From NCBI RefSeq assembly GCF_000227295.1, contig NZ_JH165054.1, positions 507,835 through 571,834 of the forward strand: 64,000 nucleotides of DNA. Direction: 5' to 3'. Of this stretch, positions 22,921-36,890 are shown piece after piece. Position 1 is the first letter of the stretch, and the number at the start of each line of letters is the position of its first letter. The notes below the pieces were generated by a model. That model did not search any database and was not told the origin of the DNA. It was given only the letters and a program-made list of their open reading frames with translations. The stretch comes from Cutibacterium avidum ATCC 25577. Lineage in GTDB: Bacteria; Actinomycetota; Actinomycetes; Propionibacteriales; Propionibacteriaceae. A program made the translations under genes and the position numbers.

Positions 22921-23472
22921 TCAGGCGCCCGTTCGAGGAAGGGCCGCCGGGCGAGACACAGGAGCACCCACGCCGCCCGCAGCCAGGAAGTTGCCATGGC
23001 TCTTGCCGTTGACCTGCCCCCTGATCGTTCCGTTGACGCTGAGGCTGCCCATGGCATGCATGGAGGGGAAGACGATCGGCGGGATGCTCACCGTCCCACC
23101 TTCAATCTTCGGCAGGACGATGGGACGTCCACTGACGTCGGGAAGGGTGATGGTGCCGCCCTTGACGTCGGGAAGGGTGATCGTTCCGCCCTTGATGGTC
23201 GGCAGGATGATGGGGCCAGCACTGACGTTCGGCAGGTAAACGGTGCCGCCACGAATCTCCGGAGGCACGATGCGGCGATGGTGAGGCGGCAGGCTGACGC
23301 CGACACTCACATGCACCGATGCACGATGAGTCGGGCGGGCGTCCGTAGTGACCCGGGACGTCGGAACGGGAACGGGAGCAACCTGGTGCGCACTTGCCCC
23401 CGGAGCCATCCCTACAAAAACGGCCAGTCCCAAGCATGCTGCAACCATCCCCGTCAGAACTGTTCGCTTCAT
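22921..23472 (-). CDS. Small secreted protein with decapeptide repeats and a terminal LPRTG
   Basis: 183 residues from ATG 23470-23472, preceded by GAGGGG. A clear Sec signal peptide (MKRTVLTGMVAACLGLAVFV...GASA, residues 1-28) is followed by a His/Pro/Val-rich segment. Then come about seven imperfect ten-residue repeats (about 75-145) of the form xxGGTIxLPxV, for example KGGTITLPDV occurring twice in a row. The protein ends PAALPRTGA and stops, with no membrane tail. The repeat periodicity suggests an extended beta structure. The family is not recognised. Adhesin or wall-associated roles are guesses from the signal peptide and motif. Confidence 0.7.
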   Translation of the reverse strand: MKRTVLTGMVAACLGLAVFVGMAPGASAHQVAPVPVPTSRVTTDARPTHRASVHVSVGVSLPPHHRRIVPPEIRGGTVYLPNVSAGPIILPTIKGGTITLPDVKGGTITLPDVSGRPIVLPKIEGGTVSIPPIVFPSMHAMGSLSVNGTIRGQVNGKSHGNFLAAGGVGAPVSRPAALPRTGA

Positions 23473-23886
23473 CCCGCTATCCCCTCGTAACACAGCAAGC
23501 ACCTTAGCAGGCGTACCACCGCAGTCTACGCCTCCAATCACACCTCGCCTGTCCGCCGTAGTACCGCACCGATCCGGCCGGTGTTCCAGACGGCTGATCA
23601 GTAAACCCGGCGGCAGCCTGGCTCCTCGACGCCCCTGCCGCCTGATCACCATGTTGGTCACCGACAGCCCAGGTGTAAGTCACAGGTTCAGAAACGACGG
23701 CCTCACCAGCAGAGATCGCAGCTTGCCGATCCCCTGCATGAACATGTAGACCCTTCCTGACCCCTTCACCTCGACAAAGTCGAGATCAATAGCACCGAAG
23801 TCAAGGGCAACGCCATTGGTGTCCCACCCCGAAGACAGCATGTCCTGTTGGTGTGCAGTACCCAGCAATCCTTACTTGAGCAGGGG
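23473..23886. other. Intergenic stretch with no supported gene
   Basis: About 410 bp. A 62-residue minus-strand frame (23680-23868) has protein-like composition (LDFGAIDLDFVEVKGSGRVY) and could be a gene remnant, but nothing supports it as functional. The promoter of the EXLDI gene starts at the right end. Confidence 0.4.
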
Positions 23887-23922
23887 TTGACGAACGCTAC
23901 ATATATGCGCATAGTTATGTAC
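23887..23922 (+). promoter_or_regulatory. Promoter and nested palindrome giving a leaderless EXLDI mRNA
   Basis: TTGACG (23887-23892), a 17-nt spacer and CATAGT (23910-23915) place the transcription start at about 23921-23923, the A of the chosen ATG. TATGCGCATA (23904-23913) is a perfect palindrome flanked by TACATA (23898) and TATGTA (23916). A repressor bound here would cover the spacer and -10. Confidence 0.5.
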
Positions 23923-24429
23923 ATGCCTAGTAGAAACGTGTACGTGTCGGAAGACGACGTGAGTCTATTCACCGAAGCCAGTGAGATCGCTGGCGGCCTA
24001 TCAGCGGCCGTCGCGGAGGCGCTCCGCGACTACGTGAAGAAGCATCAGCGAGCGGCTGAGGGCTATGAGGAGATCGAGCTCGCGCTGCGCACTGACGGCG
24101 TCGACCACCGGGCGACCTTCATGGGACGGCGTCTGGTTCGCGTCAGGCAACCAGTTCCAGAAGGGACCCGCATCGACACCGTCTATCAGACGGCCAAGAA
24201 CCAGCTGGCTGTCGCCACCAAGATTCAAAGGAAGCTACCCGACTGGACCGCGAGCCAGGAGAACATCTGGTCACACCCCGAGACCTGGGACCGCGACTTC
24301 TGGACCACTGGAGACAAGACGCTGGTCGTATACCCCGATACCGAGCGCCTGCGTCAGGCACACGCTGTTTTGGCTGAACGCGTTGAATCAGCCCTCTCCA
24401 TCCCCCCTCTCGAAGTTCTGGACATATGA
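23923..24429 (+). CDS. EXLDI-family protein
   Basis: 168 residues from ATG 23923. The N-terminus (MPSRNVYVSEDDVSLFTEASEIAGGLSAAVAEALRDYVKK) looks like a ribbon-helix-helix-type segment. The protein ends PPLEVLDI, the E-x-L-D-I signature that names the family, so identification is by both ends plus size. Members are usually small cytoplasmic proteins of unknown role. No ribosome-binding site precedes the ATG, in line with the leaderless promoter. It stands alone between two minus-strand genes, one of them decayed, and may be part of a mobile or regulatory cassette. Confidence 0.72.
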   Translation: MPSRNVYVSEDDVSLFTEASEIAGGLSAAVAEALRDYVKKHQRAAEGYEEIELALRTDGVDHRATFMGRRLVRVRQPVPEGTRIDTVYQTAKNQLAVATKIQRKLPDWTASQENIWSHPETWDRDFWTTGDKTLVVYPDTERLRQAHAVLAERVESALSIPPLEVLDI

Positions 24430-24952
24430 CATGCTTTCTCCCGGAAGAGCCCCTTTGACAACCTCACACCTGTCATCGGCATGGACGGTGCCGAGCTTGA
24501 CGTTCTCATTCTCCTCGAGAGAGTTACCAACGAGGACCATCGCGCCTGGACCAGTAATCGCAGTGAAATCAACCGGTAAGGCATTGAATCCGTTCTCTTT
24601 TAAAGCCCGAGGCGTTCCACCCTGGTTCGAACCATTCACCAGCTTCCTCACTGCCGGTTTAGTAGCCCTCGGGATACGATTCGCTCACTCCGGTAGGCTT
24701 TGTACTTTCCGTACATATCGGACTGGATCTGAAATTCGACATCGTTAGGGTCATACATCCGCGAGTGAAGCCGTCGTCCACACTTAACGACGGGGCTCCG
24801 GTATCGGTGGTGACATAGAACTCGTCCGTGTGATCTTTGCTTAAGGCAATCTTTGCGGCTGCCGCTCATGCCATCGGTGCGAGCACCGTGGCTGGCAGGG
24901 CTATGAAGACGGCCAGCACCACTGGCGCCAGCTGCTTCTTCTTAGTCCGCAT
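24388..24952 (-). pseudogene. Decayed gene for a secreted protein
   Basis: ATG at 24950-24952 opens a good signal peptide (MRTKKKQLAPVVLAVFIAL, then PATVLAPMA), then an in-frame TGA. The same frame continues plausibly (AAAAKIALSKDHTDEFYVTT, then DTGAPSLSVDDGF). Coding-like sequence then moves to another frame (MYDPNDVEFQIQSDMYGKYK), back again (TGSEEAGEWFEPGWNASGF), and after an AAAA run into a third (ENGFNALPVDFTAITGPGAM) that ends FERGDGEG at 24388. One nonsense change and at least three frameshifts are needed. The family is not recognised. The last 42 bp overlap the 3' end of the EXLDI gene on the other strand. Confidence 0.65.
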
Positions 24953-25126
24953 ACCACTTCTTTCCAACGAGATGGACAGCTCAGCCCGCAGGCGACTCCT
25001 GGTATCACTGCGCACCTCCGACGGACAAGCCGCGAGGACACTGCATGGCAGTGGGGGCCTCACGCTTCCTCCGCGTGAAGCGTCAAGGACAACGACACAC
25101 CATGACCGACGTTCAGGCTTCATACA

Positions 25127-25162
25127 AAAGCCTCTCCTCCCCACATGGGGAGGAGAGGCTTT
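25127..25162 (-). terminator. rpoC terminator
   Basis: A perfect 16-bp stem (25127-25142 with 25147-25162) with loop ATGT on the minus strand is followed by TTTTG. It lies 19 bp after the rpoC stop. Confidence 0.9.
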
Positions 25163-25180
25163 CGCAGCCGGGTCCCAGCC

Positions 25181-29062
<3,882 letters not shown>

Positions 29063-29230
29063 GATTGTTCTCTTTCCCCCACCTGGGTGGGTGGTAGCCC
29101 CTCCTCGTCAGGAGAGGTTCCAGTCGGGGTGTCTGTGTGGGGCGGGTTGTCCGGGCCCGTCCCCACCCCCGTCAAACGGACTGTGTTCAGGGGGCCGGGG
29201 CGACGTCGTCGCCCCGGCAGAATGGGCAGG

Positions 29231-32200
29231 TCAGTCGGCCATGGCGTTGTCGGCACCGGGGCGACGCCCGATGTCGATACCCAGACCGGACCGGGTGTCC
29301 TCGTCGGAGGTGCGCAGATCGATCTCCTGGCCCTCCGAGTTGAGCACCTCCACGTTCAGGCAGAGCGACTTCATCTCCTTGACGAGTACCTTGAAGGACT
29401 CGGGGATGCCCGGCTCCGGGATGCTCTCGCCCTTGACGATCGCCTCGTAGACCTTGACACGGCCCGGAACGTCATCGGACTTGATGGTGAGCAGCTCCTG
29501 CAGCGCCCAGGCGGCGCCGTAGGCCTCCATGGCCCACACCTCCATCTCGCCGAATCGCTGACCACCGAACTGAGCCTTACCACCAAGGGGCTGCTGGGTG
29601 ATCATCGAGTACGGACCGGTGGAACGGGCGTGGATCTTGTCGTCGACCAAGTGGTGCAGCTTCAGCATGTACATGTAGCCGACACCCACCTTGGACGGGA
29701 AGGGGTCGCCGGTACGGCCGTCAAAGAGGGTGGCCTTGCCGTCGGCGTCGACGAGCATGTCGCCGTCGCGGGTCGGGTGACCGTACTGCAACAGACCGGT
29801 GATCTCCTCCTCCGTGGCACCGTCGAAGACCGGGGTGGCCAGACGGGACTCCTCGGGGACGTCGATGAGACCGACCTCGCGCAGACGCTCGGCCCAGTCG
29901 CCCTCGGCCTGGGTGATGTCCCAGCCGGAGTGGGCGATCCAACCGAGGTGCATCTCGAGCACCTGACCGACGTTCATGCGGGAAGGCACACCCAGTGGGT
30001 TGAGGATGATGTCAACCGGGGTGCCGTCCGGCAGGAACGGCATGTCCTCGACGGGCAGGATCTTCGAGATGACGCCCTTGTTACCGTGACGTCCGGCGAG
30101 CTTGTCACCGATCGAGATCTTGCGCTTCTGGGCGACGTAGACGCGAACCATCTGGTTGACTCCGGGGGCCAGCTCGTCACCGTTCTCGGCGTCGAACACG
30201 CGCACGCCGATGACGGTGCCCTCCTCGCCGTGGGGGACCTTGAGGGAGGTGTCGCGGACCTCGCGGGCCTTCTCACCGAAGATGGCGCGCAGCAGACGCT
30301 CCTCAGGAGTCAGCTCGGTCTCGCCCTTCGGGGTGACCTTGCCGACGAGGATGTCGCCGGTACCGACCTCGGCTCCGATGCGCACGATGCCGTTCTCGTC
30401 CAGGTTGGCCAGCATGTCCTCGGAGACGTTCGGGATGTCCCGCGTGATCTCCTCGGCGCCCAACTTGGTGTCACGGGCGTCGACCTCGTGCTCCTCGATG
30501 TGGATCGAGGTGAGGACGTCGTCGGAGACGATGCGCTGAGACAGGATGATGGCGTCCTCGTAGTTGAGGCCCTGCCACGGCATGAAGGCAGCCAGCATGT
30601 TGCGGCCGAGGGCGAGCTCGCCCTTGTCCGTCGACGGGCCGTCAGCAAGCGGGGTACCGACCTCGACGCGCTGCCCCACCGTGACCAGCGGACGCTGGTT
30701 GATACAGGTACCGGCGTTGGAACGGCGGAACTTCTCCAGCTTATAGGTCTGGTAGGTGCCGTCGTCGCAGGCGATGTCGATGAGGTCAGCGCTCACCGAC
30801 AGGACCGAACCTGCCTTCTCGGCAAGGGTGACGTCACCGACGTCAACCGCACAGCGGTACTCCATACCGGTTCCGACGAACGGAGCCTCGGTACGCACCA
30901 GCGGCACGGCCTGACGCTGCATGTTGGCGCCCATGAGGGCTCGGGAAGCATCGTCGTGCTCGAGGAACGGGATGAGGGCGGACGCCACCGACACCATCTG
31001 GCGCGGGGAGACGTCCATGTAGTCGACCTCGGAGTTCGGGACCTCGTCGGCCTCGCCGTGACGCTGACGCACCAGGACGCGATCGTTGACGAAACGACCG
31101 TCGTCATCGACCTTGGCGTTGGCCTGGGCGATGACGTGACGATCCTCCTCGTCTGCGGTCAGGTAGACGACCTGGTCGGTGACCTGACCGTCGATGACCT
31201 TACGGTACGGGGTCTCGATGAAGCCGAAGGCGTTGACGCGGGCGAAGGAGGCCAGCGAACCAATCAGACCGATGTTCGGACCCTCAGGGGTCTCAATCGG
31301 GCACATACGACCGTAGTGCGACGGGTGAACGTCTCGAACCTCCATGCCGGCGCGGTCACGGGACAGACCACCGGGTCCCAGGGCCGACAGACGACGCTTG
31401 TGGGTCATCTCGGCCAGCGGGTTGTTCTGGTCCATGAACTGCGACAGCTGGGAGGTTCCGAAGAATTCCTTGATCGCGGCCGTCACCGGACGGATGTTGA
31501 TCAGGGTCTGCGGGGTGATGGCCTCGATGTCCTGGGTGGTCATGCGGTCACGCACGACACGCTCCATCCGACCAAGACCGGTACGCAGCTGATTCTGGAT
31601 GAGCTCACCGACGGTGCGCAGACGACGGTTGCCGAAATGGTCGATGTCGTCGGCCTCGACGACGATGTCGTCGCGTCCCTCGCGCGGGAGCATCTCGGTG
31701 CCCTCGTGCAGGGCGCACACGTAGTGGATCGCTGCGACGATGTCGTCGATCGTCAGCACCTGTTGGTCGAACGGCAGGGACAGACCGAGCTTCTTGTTGA
31801 TCTTGTAACGACCAACCTTGGCCAGGTCGTAGCGCTTCGGGTTGAAGTAGTAGTTCTCGAGCAGCTGCTGGGCGGCGTCACGGGACGGCGGCTCGCCAGG
31901 ACGCAGCTTCTTGTAGATGTCCAGCAGCGCCTGATCCTGAGTTTCGACACCGTGATCCTTCTCGAGGGTCTGACGGATCGACTCGTAGTCGCCGAACTCC
32001 TCGAGGATGCGGTCAGCGGTCCAGCCGAGGGCCTTGAGGAAAACGGTGACGTTCTGCTTGCGCTTACGGTCCAGACGAACTCCGACGGTGTCGCGTTTGT
32101 CGATCTCGAACTCGAGCCAAGCGCCACGCGACGGAATCACCTTGCACGTGAAGATGTCCTTGTCGGAGGTCTTGTCGGCCGTCTTCTCGAAGTAGACACC

Positions 32201-32710
32201 CGGGGAACGCACCAGCTGGGAGACGACGACACGCTCGGTGCCGTTGATGATGAAGGTGCCCTTCGAGGTCATGAGCGGGAAGTCACCGATGAAGACCGTC
32301 TGGGACTTGATCTCCTCGGTCTCGTTGTTCATGAACTCCGCGGTCACGAACAGCGGGGCCGCGTAGGTGGTGTCGCGATCCTTGCACTCGTCGACGCTGT
32401 GCTTGGGATCCTCGAAACGGTGATCCCGGAAAGACAAGGACATCGTCTGGGAGTAGTCCTCGATCGGGGAGATCTCCTCGAAGATCTCCTCGAGGCCTGA
32501 CTTGGTGTTGATATCGGTGCGTCCCTCTGCAAGGGCGGCGTCCACATGGGACTGCCATATCTCGTTGCCAACAAGCCAGTTGAACGACTCAACCTGCAGG
32601 TCGAGAAGGTTGGGAACCTCCAACGGCTCGTGAATCTTGGCGAATGAGATTCGTCCCGACTGGGGCGAAATGGCGTTGGTGTTCTTCGACGCAGTGCGCG
32701 TGGCGGCCAA
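29231..32710 (-). CDS. rpoB: RNA polymerase subunit beta
   Basis: 1159 residues from TTG 32708-32710, which has GGAAGGA at good spacing. The frame stays open upstream, but that extension (over the leader hairpin) has no supporting site. The rifampicin region reads [20 protein letters not shown] then [11 protein letters not shown], with wild-type Asp, His and Ser at the main resistance positions. The C-terminal clamp region ([39 protein letters not shown]) is intact. It is preceded by its own promoter and by the rplL terminator. Confidence 0.98.
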   Translation of the reverse strand: MAATRTASKNTNAISPQSGRISFAKIHEPLEVPNLLDLQVESFNWLVGNEIWQSHVDAALAEGRTDINTKSGLEEIFEEISPIEDYSQTMSLSFRDHRFEDPKHSVDECKDRDTTYAAPLFVTAEFMNNETEEIKSQTVFIGDFPLMTSKGTFIINGTERVVVSQLVRSPGVYFEKTADKTSDKDIFTCKVIPSRGAWLEFEIDKRDTVGVRLDRKRKQNVTVFLKALGWTADRILEEFGDYESIRQTLEKDHGVETQDQALLDIYKKLRPGEPPSRDAAQQLLENYYFNPKRYDLAKVGRYKINKKLGLSLPFDQQVLTIDDIVAAIHYVCALHEGTEMLPREGRDDIVVEADDIDHFGNRRLRTVGELIQNQLRTGLGRMERVVRDRMTTQDIEAITPQTLINIRPVTAAIKEFFGTSQLSQFMDQNNPLAEMTHKRRLSALGPGGLSRDRAGMEVRDVHPSHYGRMCPIETPEGPNIGLIGSLASFARVNAFGFIETPYRKVIDGQVTDQVVYLTADEEDRHVIAQANAKVDDDGRFVNDRVLVRQRHGEADEVPNSEVDYMDVSPRQMVSVASALIPFLEHDDASRALMGANMQRQAVPLVRTEAPFVGTGMEYRCAVDVGDVTLAEKAGSVLSVSADLIDIACDDGTYQTYKLEKFRRSNAGTCINQRPLVTVGQRVEVGTPLADGPSTDKGELALGRNMLAAFMPWQGLNYEDAIILSQRIVSDDVLTSIHIEEHEVDARDTKLGAEEITRDIPNVSEDMLANLDENGIVRIGAEVGTGDILVGKVTPKGETELTPEERLLRAIFGEKAREVRDTSLKVPHGEEGTVIGVRVFDAENGDELAPGVNQMVRVYVAQKRKISIGDKLAGRHGNKGVISKILPVEDMPFLPDGTPVDIILNPLGVPSRMNVGQVLEMHLGWIAHSGWDITQAEGDWAERLREVGLIDVPEESRLATPVFDGATEEEITGLLQYGHPTRDGDMLVDADGKATLFDGRTGDPFPSKVGVGYMYMLKLHHLVDDKIHARSTGPYSMITQQPLGGKAQFGGQRFGEMEVWAMEAYGAAWALQELLTIKSDDVPGRVKVYEAIVKGESIPEPGIPESFKVLVKEMKSLCLNVEVLNSEGQEIDLRTSDEDTRSGLGIDIGRRPGADNAMAD

Positions 32711-32772
32711 TGTGCGGTCCTTCCGAGAACTCCTACAACCGACCCGTCGGCCGGCCTGGGGGCATGACGAAC

Positions 32773-32793
32773 CGCCCATGTCAAGCATGGGCG
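32773..32793 (-). promoter_or_regulatory. Hairpin in the rpoB leader
   Basis: CGCCCATG (32773-32780) and CATGGGCG (32786-32793) form a perfect 8-bp stem around a 5-nt loop, about 25 nt after the inferred rpoB transcription start. No T-run follows. Confidence 0.45.
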
Positions 32794-32818
32794 ATCGCTG
32801 GCTATGGTGCAAGGAATG

Positions 32819-32848
32819 ATTTTACGTCACCGTTAACGTATCTTGCAA
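32819..32848 (-). promoter_or_regulatory. Putative rpoB promoter
   Basis: On the minus strand TTGCAA (32843-32848) and TAAAAT (32819-32824) are 18 nt apart, the best -10 match among the housekeeping promoters seen here. It gives rpoBC a promoter separate from rplJL, with a ~100-nt leader. Confidence 0.6.
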
Positions 32849-32967
32849 ATCGGCGCCAATGCTGCACCCAAACTGTGCCCGATAGCGGCCAGGGACGCAA
32901 CCCAACGCGCCAGGCGTCACGATGCAGAGCCGCACGGGTACGGCCCCACTCCCCCCATGACAACGAA

Positions 32968-33000
32968 GATCCGCGCCAACCCCAGGGGTTGACGCGGATC
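32968..33000 (-). terminator. Hairpin after rplL (terminator or attenuator ahead of rpoB)
   Basis: 16-bp arms GATCCGCG(C/T)CAACCCC (32968-32983 and 32985-33000) with one mismatch. There is no long T-run, so partial read-through into rpoBC is possible. Confidence 0.6.
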
Positions 33001-33036
33001 TCCTGAACTGTCGAGACAGTCGCTACGCGAGGATCG

Positions 33037-33432
33037 TCACTTGAGGGTGACGGTGGCGCCGGCGGCCTCGAGAGCCTCCTTGGCCTTCTCGGCGTCCTCC
33101 TTCTTGGCCTTCTCGAGGACGGGCTTCGGAGCGCCCTCGACGAGGTCCTTGGCGTCCTTCAGACCCAGGCTGGTGAGGCCACGGACCTCCTTGATGACCT
33201 GGATCTTCTTGTCGCCGGCCGACTCGAGGATGACGTCGAACTCGTCCTTCTCGTCCTCAGCGGCAGCGGCCTCGCCACCGGCAGCCGGAGCACCGGCAGC
33301 AGCGGCGACAGCCACGGGGGCGGCAGCGGAGACGTCGAAGGTCTCCTCGAACTGCTTCACGAACTCGGAGAGCTCGATGAGGGTCATCTCCTTGAAAGCG
33401 TCAAGGAGCTCTTCGTTGCTGAGCTTCGCCAT
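33037..33432 (-). CDS. rplL: 50S ribosomal protein L7/L12
   Basis: Stalk protein recruiting translation GTPases; 131 residues from ATG 33430-33432, with AAAGGA upstream. The upstream in-frame extension is rejected as non-homologous. The N-terminal dimerisation region ([21 protein letters not shown]), Ala/Gly hinge (about 37-57) and C-terminal domain ([33 protein letters not shown]) are all present. It lies 13 bp after rplJ. Confidence 0.98.
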   Translation of the reverse strand: MAKLSNEELLDAFKEMTLIELSEFVKQFEETFDVSAAAPVAVAAAAGAPAAGGEAAAAEDEKDEFDVILESAGDKKIQVIKEVRGLTSLGLKDAKDLVEGAPKPVLEKAKKEDAEKAKEALEAAGATVTLK

Positions 33433-33445
33433 GATGGGCGTCCTT

Positions 33446-34060
33446 TCACTCGTTGGTGTTGTCCTGGGCGGCGGACGCCTCAGGGGTCTCGGTTGTCTTG
33501 GGCTCCTGGTCGGAAGCCTCTCCAGCTCCACCGATCACGGACGGATCAGCAGCAGCCTTCTCCTGCAGGGCGCCGAGGCCGCGGGCGGCCTTGGACGGCA
33601 GGGCGTTGAAGACCACAGCGGCCTTCGTGAGGTTGGCCTTGAGGCCACCGGCGAGCTTGGCGAGGAGGACCTCACGGGACTCGAGATCGGCAAGCTTCTT
33701 GACCTGGTCGGCGTCGAGGACGTTGCCGTCCATCACGCCGCCCTTGATGACCAGGAGCGGGTTGTCCTTTGCGAAGTTCTTCAAACCCTTGGCCACGGAG
33801 GCCACGTCACCGTTGATGAAGGCGAGGGCGGTGGGGCCGACGAGCTGCTCGTCAAGTCCCTCAATACCCGCCTCCTTGGCGGCAATGCGGGTCAGGGTGT
33901 TCTTCGCAACGGCATAGGTGGCGTCACTCCCCAGTGAACGGCGCAGATCCTTGAGCGCCGACACGGAGAGACCGCGGTACTCGGTCAGCACGGTGGCGTC
34001 GGCCGAGGAGAACTTCTCCTTCAGCTCAGCGACCGCGGCGACCTTGTCAGGCCTAGCCAT
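33446..34060 (-). CDS. rplJ: 50S ribosomal protein L10
   Basis: Stalk base protein that carries L7/L12 dimers; 204 residues from ATG 34058-34060 with AAGGAGAC just upstream. The N-terminal globular domain ([38 protein letters not shown]) is typical. The C-terminus carries a Glu/Thr-rich tail (about 180-204) beyond the E. coli length. The leader contains an attenuator-like hairpin. Confidence 0.97.
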   Translation of the reverse strand: MARPDKVAAVAELKEKFSSADATVLTEYRGLSVSALKDLRRSLGSDATYAVAKNTLTRIAAKEAGIEGLDEQLVGPTALAFINGDVASVAKGLKNFAKDNPLLVIKGGVMDGNVLDADQVKKLADLESREVLLAKLAGGLKANLTKAAVVFNALPSKAARGLGALQEKAAADPSVIGGAGEASDQEPKTTETPEASAAQDNTNE

Positions 34061-34131
34061 TGGGTCTCCTTCCCACTTCTCGTACGTCATGCTGGCAGCT
34101 GGGCTGTCAGCACCGGAGCCGCAGGGAGGAC

Positions 34132-34166
34132 AAAAGAAAACCCCGGTGCACAGGCGCACGACGGGG
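34132..34166 (-). terminator. Attenuator-like terminator in the rplJ leader
   Basis: On the minus strand CCCCG...CGGGG (34141-34166) is followed by TTTTCTTTT (34132-34140). This is an intrinsic terminator about 70 nt before the rplJ start and within its transcript. L10-L12-type leader control is an established mechanism; the competing antiterminator is not identified. Confidence 0.65.
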
Positions 34167-34478
34167 TAGCAAAGCATCTCGGCGTTCACCTGCGCGGGCC
34201 ATCCGTCACTCCGGGTGCTTGGCGGGAAACCCGGCCAGCGGTCTACGGCAACTTGTACAGTGTAACTGACGGAGAGCGGTGGACCAAATTGAGCGGGAGG
34301 CCCCCGTTGCCCGCCCCAGCGGCACGGGCCGACCACTCTCGGCATCACCCATGCCGTGTGGGAGAAGGCCTCGTCCACGTCACGGACGCCGACGTACCAG
34401 TCAGCCCCGAAGACGGAGTTGACGCGGATGTTGTCCGTATCTGGTCCTTTGCATGATCCCGCCCCCCGACATCACAGA
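34167..34478 (-). promoter_or_regulatory. rplJ promoter and upstream region
   Basis: TTGGTC (34282-34287) and TACACT (34259-34264) on the minus strand are 17 nt apart. The sequence running on from the -10 is ACTGTACAAGTTGC, as at the S10 promoter. The rest of the ~310 bp up to the rplA terminator holds no supported gene. Confidence 0.55.
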
Positions 34479-34513
34479 ACGGCCCCCGCAGCACCATGGC
34501 TGCAGGGGCCGTC
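34479..34513 (-). terminator. Terminator after rplA
   Basis: ACGGCCCC...GCAG and CTGC...GGGGCCGT arms form a strong hairpin around CACCATGG, 14 bp after the rplA stop. It separates the rplK-rplA unit from rplJ-rplL. Confidence 0.7.
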
Positions 34514-34526
34514 GTCAGTCAGTACG

Positions 34527-35225
34527 TCACTCAGCGACGCGAGCGGAGGCAGGATCGATCTGCACGCCCGGACCCATCGTCGAGGAGACGGTCACCTTGC
34601 GCAGGTAACGACCCTTGGCGGAGTTCGGCTTGAGACGCAGGATCTCGTCAAGAGCGGCGTAGTAGTTCTCAACCAGCTTCTCCGGCCCGAAGGACACCTT
34701 CCCGATGAGGAAGTGGAGGTTGGCGTAACGATCGGTACGGAACTCGATCTTGCCACCCTTGATGTCAGAGACGGCCTTGGCGACGTCCATGGTGACGGTG
34801 CCGGTCTTGGGGTTCGGCATCAGGCCGCGGGGACCGAGGACGCGGCCCAGACGACCGACCTTGCCCATCATGTCCGGGGTGGCGACCACGGAGTCGAAGT
34901 CCAGGTATCCGCCCTGGACCTTGGCGATGAGGTCGTCGTCACCGACCTCGTCGGCGCCCGCAGCACGGGCGGCCTCGGCCTTCTCACCGGTGGCGAAGAC
35001 GAGGACCCGTGCCGTCTTGCCAGTGCCGTTGGGAAGGTTGACGGTACCGCGAACCATCTGGTCGGCCTTCTTGGGGTCGACGCTGAGACGGATGGCCACG
35101 TCGACGGTCTCGTCGAACTTGGCCGATGCACCGGATGCGACCAGGGCCAGACCCTCCTCCGGGGAGTAGAGCTGGTCGAAGTTCACCTTCTCAGCGGCTG
35201 CGCGATATGCCTTACTGCGCTTCAT
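34527..35225 (-). CDS. rplA: 50S ribosomal protein L1
   Basis: L1-stalk protein involved in E-site tRNA release; 232 residues, normal. Conserved features are [19 protein letters not shown] (residues ~66-84), [20 protein letters not shown] and the C-terminal [14 protein letters not shown]. It forms an operon with rplK (74 bp apart). L1 usually represses its own operon by binding mRNA; this is not demonstrable here. Confidence 0.98.
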   Translation of the reverse strand: MKRSKAYRAAAEKVNFDQLYSPEEGLALVASGASAKFDETVDVAIRLSVDPKKADQMVRGTVNLPNGTGKTARVLVFATGEKAEAARAAGADEVGDDDLIAKVQGGYLDFDSVVATPDMMGKVGRLGRVLGPRGLMPNPKTGTVTMDVAKAVSDIKGGKIEFRTDRYANLHFLIGKVSFGPEKLVENYYAALDEILRLKPNSAKGRYLRKVTVSSTMGPGVQIDPASARVAE

Positions 35226-35299
35226 GTCTGGTTCCTTTCACCAGGTGTGGTGAGGGCAGCGCGTGCCCCTCCACAAGAACTGTCTGTGGGTTGTGAGCT

Positions 35300-35731
35300 T
35301 CAGGCCTCGACCTCGACGCCCATAGAGCGGGCGGTGCCGGCCACGATCTTCATGGCGGCCTCGACGTCGTTGGCATTGAGGTCAGGCATCTTGGTCTCGG
35401 CGATCTCGCGGACCTGATCCTTGGTGATCTTGCCGACCTTGTGGGTGAGCGGGTTCTCGGTGCCCTTCTTAATTCCGGCAGCCTTCTTGATGAGCTCAGC
35501 AGCCGGCGGGGTCTTGAGGACGAAACTGAAGGTGCGGTCCTCGTAGATGGTGATCTCAACCGGGACGACGTTTCCGCGCTGCCCCTCGGTCTGAGCGTTG
35601 TAGGCCTTGCAAAACTCCATGATGTTGACACCATGGGGACCAAGAGCGGTACCGACTGGCGGGGCCGGGGTGGCCTGTCCAGCCTGGAGAGCGACCTTGA
35701 CGAGAGCCGCTACTTTCTTCTTAGCAGGCAT
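35300..35731 (-). CDS. rplK: 50S ribosomal protein L11
   Basis: GTPase-centre protein needed for RelA activation; 143 residues from ATG 35729-35731, with AGAAGGAC upstream. Conserved: [34 protein letters not shown], and the C-terminal [12 protein letters not shown]. Its promoter lies at 35825-35853. Confidence 0.98.
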   Translation of the reverse strand: MPAKKKVAALVKVALQAGQATPAPPVGTALGPHGVNIMEFCKAYNAQTEGQRGNVVPVEITIYEDRTFSFVLKTPPAAELIKKAAGIKKGTENPLTHKVGKITKDQVREIAETKMPDLNANDVEAAMKIVAGTARSMGVEVEA

Positions 35732-35824
35732 TGATGGGTCCTTCTTTCGGTCGTGACGGCATCGGTTGATGCCGCCAGTGCGAGTCCGGGCGTGACGAGC
35801 ATCCGGACACAGACGCACCGATCA

Positions 35825-35853
35825 AGTCTAAGCGACTCGGCCGGTGGGTCCAA
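35825..35853 (-). promoter_or_regulatory. Putative rplK promoter
   Basis: TTGGAC (35848-35853) and TAGACT (35825-35830) on the minus strand are separated by exactly 17 nt. The TAGACT -10 is the same as at the left-edge operon promoter. Confidence 0.6.
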
Positions 35854-35913
35854 AATCAAGGGGTCGACGGTATGACCAGCAGGCATCACACCGGGGCTCG
35901 GTCGGCCTGGACG

Positions 35914-35947
35914 ACGCGAGCCGAACCCATCACGGTCCGGCTCGCGT
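35914..35947 (-). terminator. secE-nusG terminator
   Basis: 10-bp arms ACGCGAGCCG (35914-35923) and CGGCTCGCGT (35938-35947) enclose a 14-nt loop, 18 bp after the nusG stop. Confidence 0.7.
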
Positions 35948-35964
35948 AGAGAATCGAAAAATTC

Positions 35965-36867
35965 TCAGATCTTCTCGATCTGGTTGAACTCGAGATCCAC
36001 CGGGGTGGAACGTCCGAGGATCTCGACCAAGGCCTTGACACGCTGATTGTTGGTGTTGATCTCGGTGATCTGAGCCGGGACTCCGGCGAAGGGGCCATCG
36101 GTGATCTGCACCGACTCGCCGACCTCATAATCAGCAACCTCGACCTTCGGCTTGGCCTTGGGCGAGGGGGCCTTGTCAGCATTCTCGTGGGCGACCTTGG
36201 CGACGACCGACGGCGTCAGCATCGTGACGACCTCGTCGAAGGTCAGTGGGATCGGGGTGGTCGACTGACCGACGAACCCGGTCACCGACGGGGTGTGACG
36301 CGCAATGCCCCACGAGTCATCGGTCAGGTCCATGCGCACCAGCACATAACCGGGCAGGTACACCCTGGTGATCGTGCGGCGGGTGCCGTTACGGATCTCG
36401 ACGACCTCTTCGGTGGGGACGACCGTCTCGAAGATGTAGTCCTCCATGTTGAAGTTCTGCACGCGGGCATCGAGGTTCTGCTTCACCTTGTTCTCCATGC
36501 CGGAGTAAGTGTGGAGCACGTACCACTCGCCGAACTTCGAGGACAGCTCGTCGCGCAACTCCTCAATGGCGGCGTCGACGGCGTCCTGGTTTCCGGCATC
36601 GGCTGGCTCGTCCTCGTCGGACTTCTCCTCGCCGTCGGCAGCCTGGCCGATGCCGAGGTTACGGGCGATGTCGTCATCCGACGCTTCCTCGGACTTGTCG
36701 TCACCGAAGTCGAGGTTAATCTCAGGCTCCTTGGCGGAGTCCTCCTCGCCGAGGTCTCCGAGGTCAATGTCGACCTGGTCGTCCTTCTTCTCGGTCTCGT
36801 CAGGGGTTAACACGTCGAGGTTGATCTCGACGTCGTCGTTCTCGCTGAAATGGGGGCTGTCAGTCAC
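35965..36867 (-). CDS. nusG: Transcription elongation factor NusG with a long acidic N-terminus
   Basis: 300 residues, about 120 longer than E. coli NusG. Residues 1-112 are Asp/Glu-rich and probably disordered. The NGN domain follows ([40 protein letters not shown]), then a KOW domain ([20 protein letters not shown]). It binds RNA polymerase and can bridge it to the ribosome or Rho. It lies 23 bp after secE; the coupling to the Sec gene is conserved in bacteria. Confidence 0.96.
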   Translation of the reverse strand: MTDSPHFSENDDVEINLDVLTPDETEKKDDQVDIDLGDLGEEDSAKEPEINLDFGDDKSEEASDDDIARNLGIGQAADGEEKSDEDEPADAGNQDAVDAAIEELRDELSSKFGEWYVLHTYSGMENKVKQNLDARVQNFNMEDYIFETVVPTEEVVEIRNGTRRTITRVYLPGYVLVRMDLTDDSWGIARHTPSVTGFVGQSTTPIPLTFDEVVTMLTPSVVAKVAHENADKAPSPKAKPKVEVADYEVGESVQITDGPFAGVPAQITEINTNNQRVKALVEILGRSTPVDLEFNQIEKI

Positions 36868-36890
36868 AGGTCAATTCTCCAATGTGATCG

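Noticed and set aside
23680..23868. 62-codon minus-strand frame with protein-like sequence
   Set aside because: No start signal or family; at most a remnant, so not called as a gene.
29231..32710. Possible rifampicin resistance in rpoB, and streptomycin resistance in rpsL
   Set aside because: The resistance regions read as wild type ([20 protein letters not shown]42/K43 and K88 of S12).
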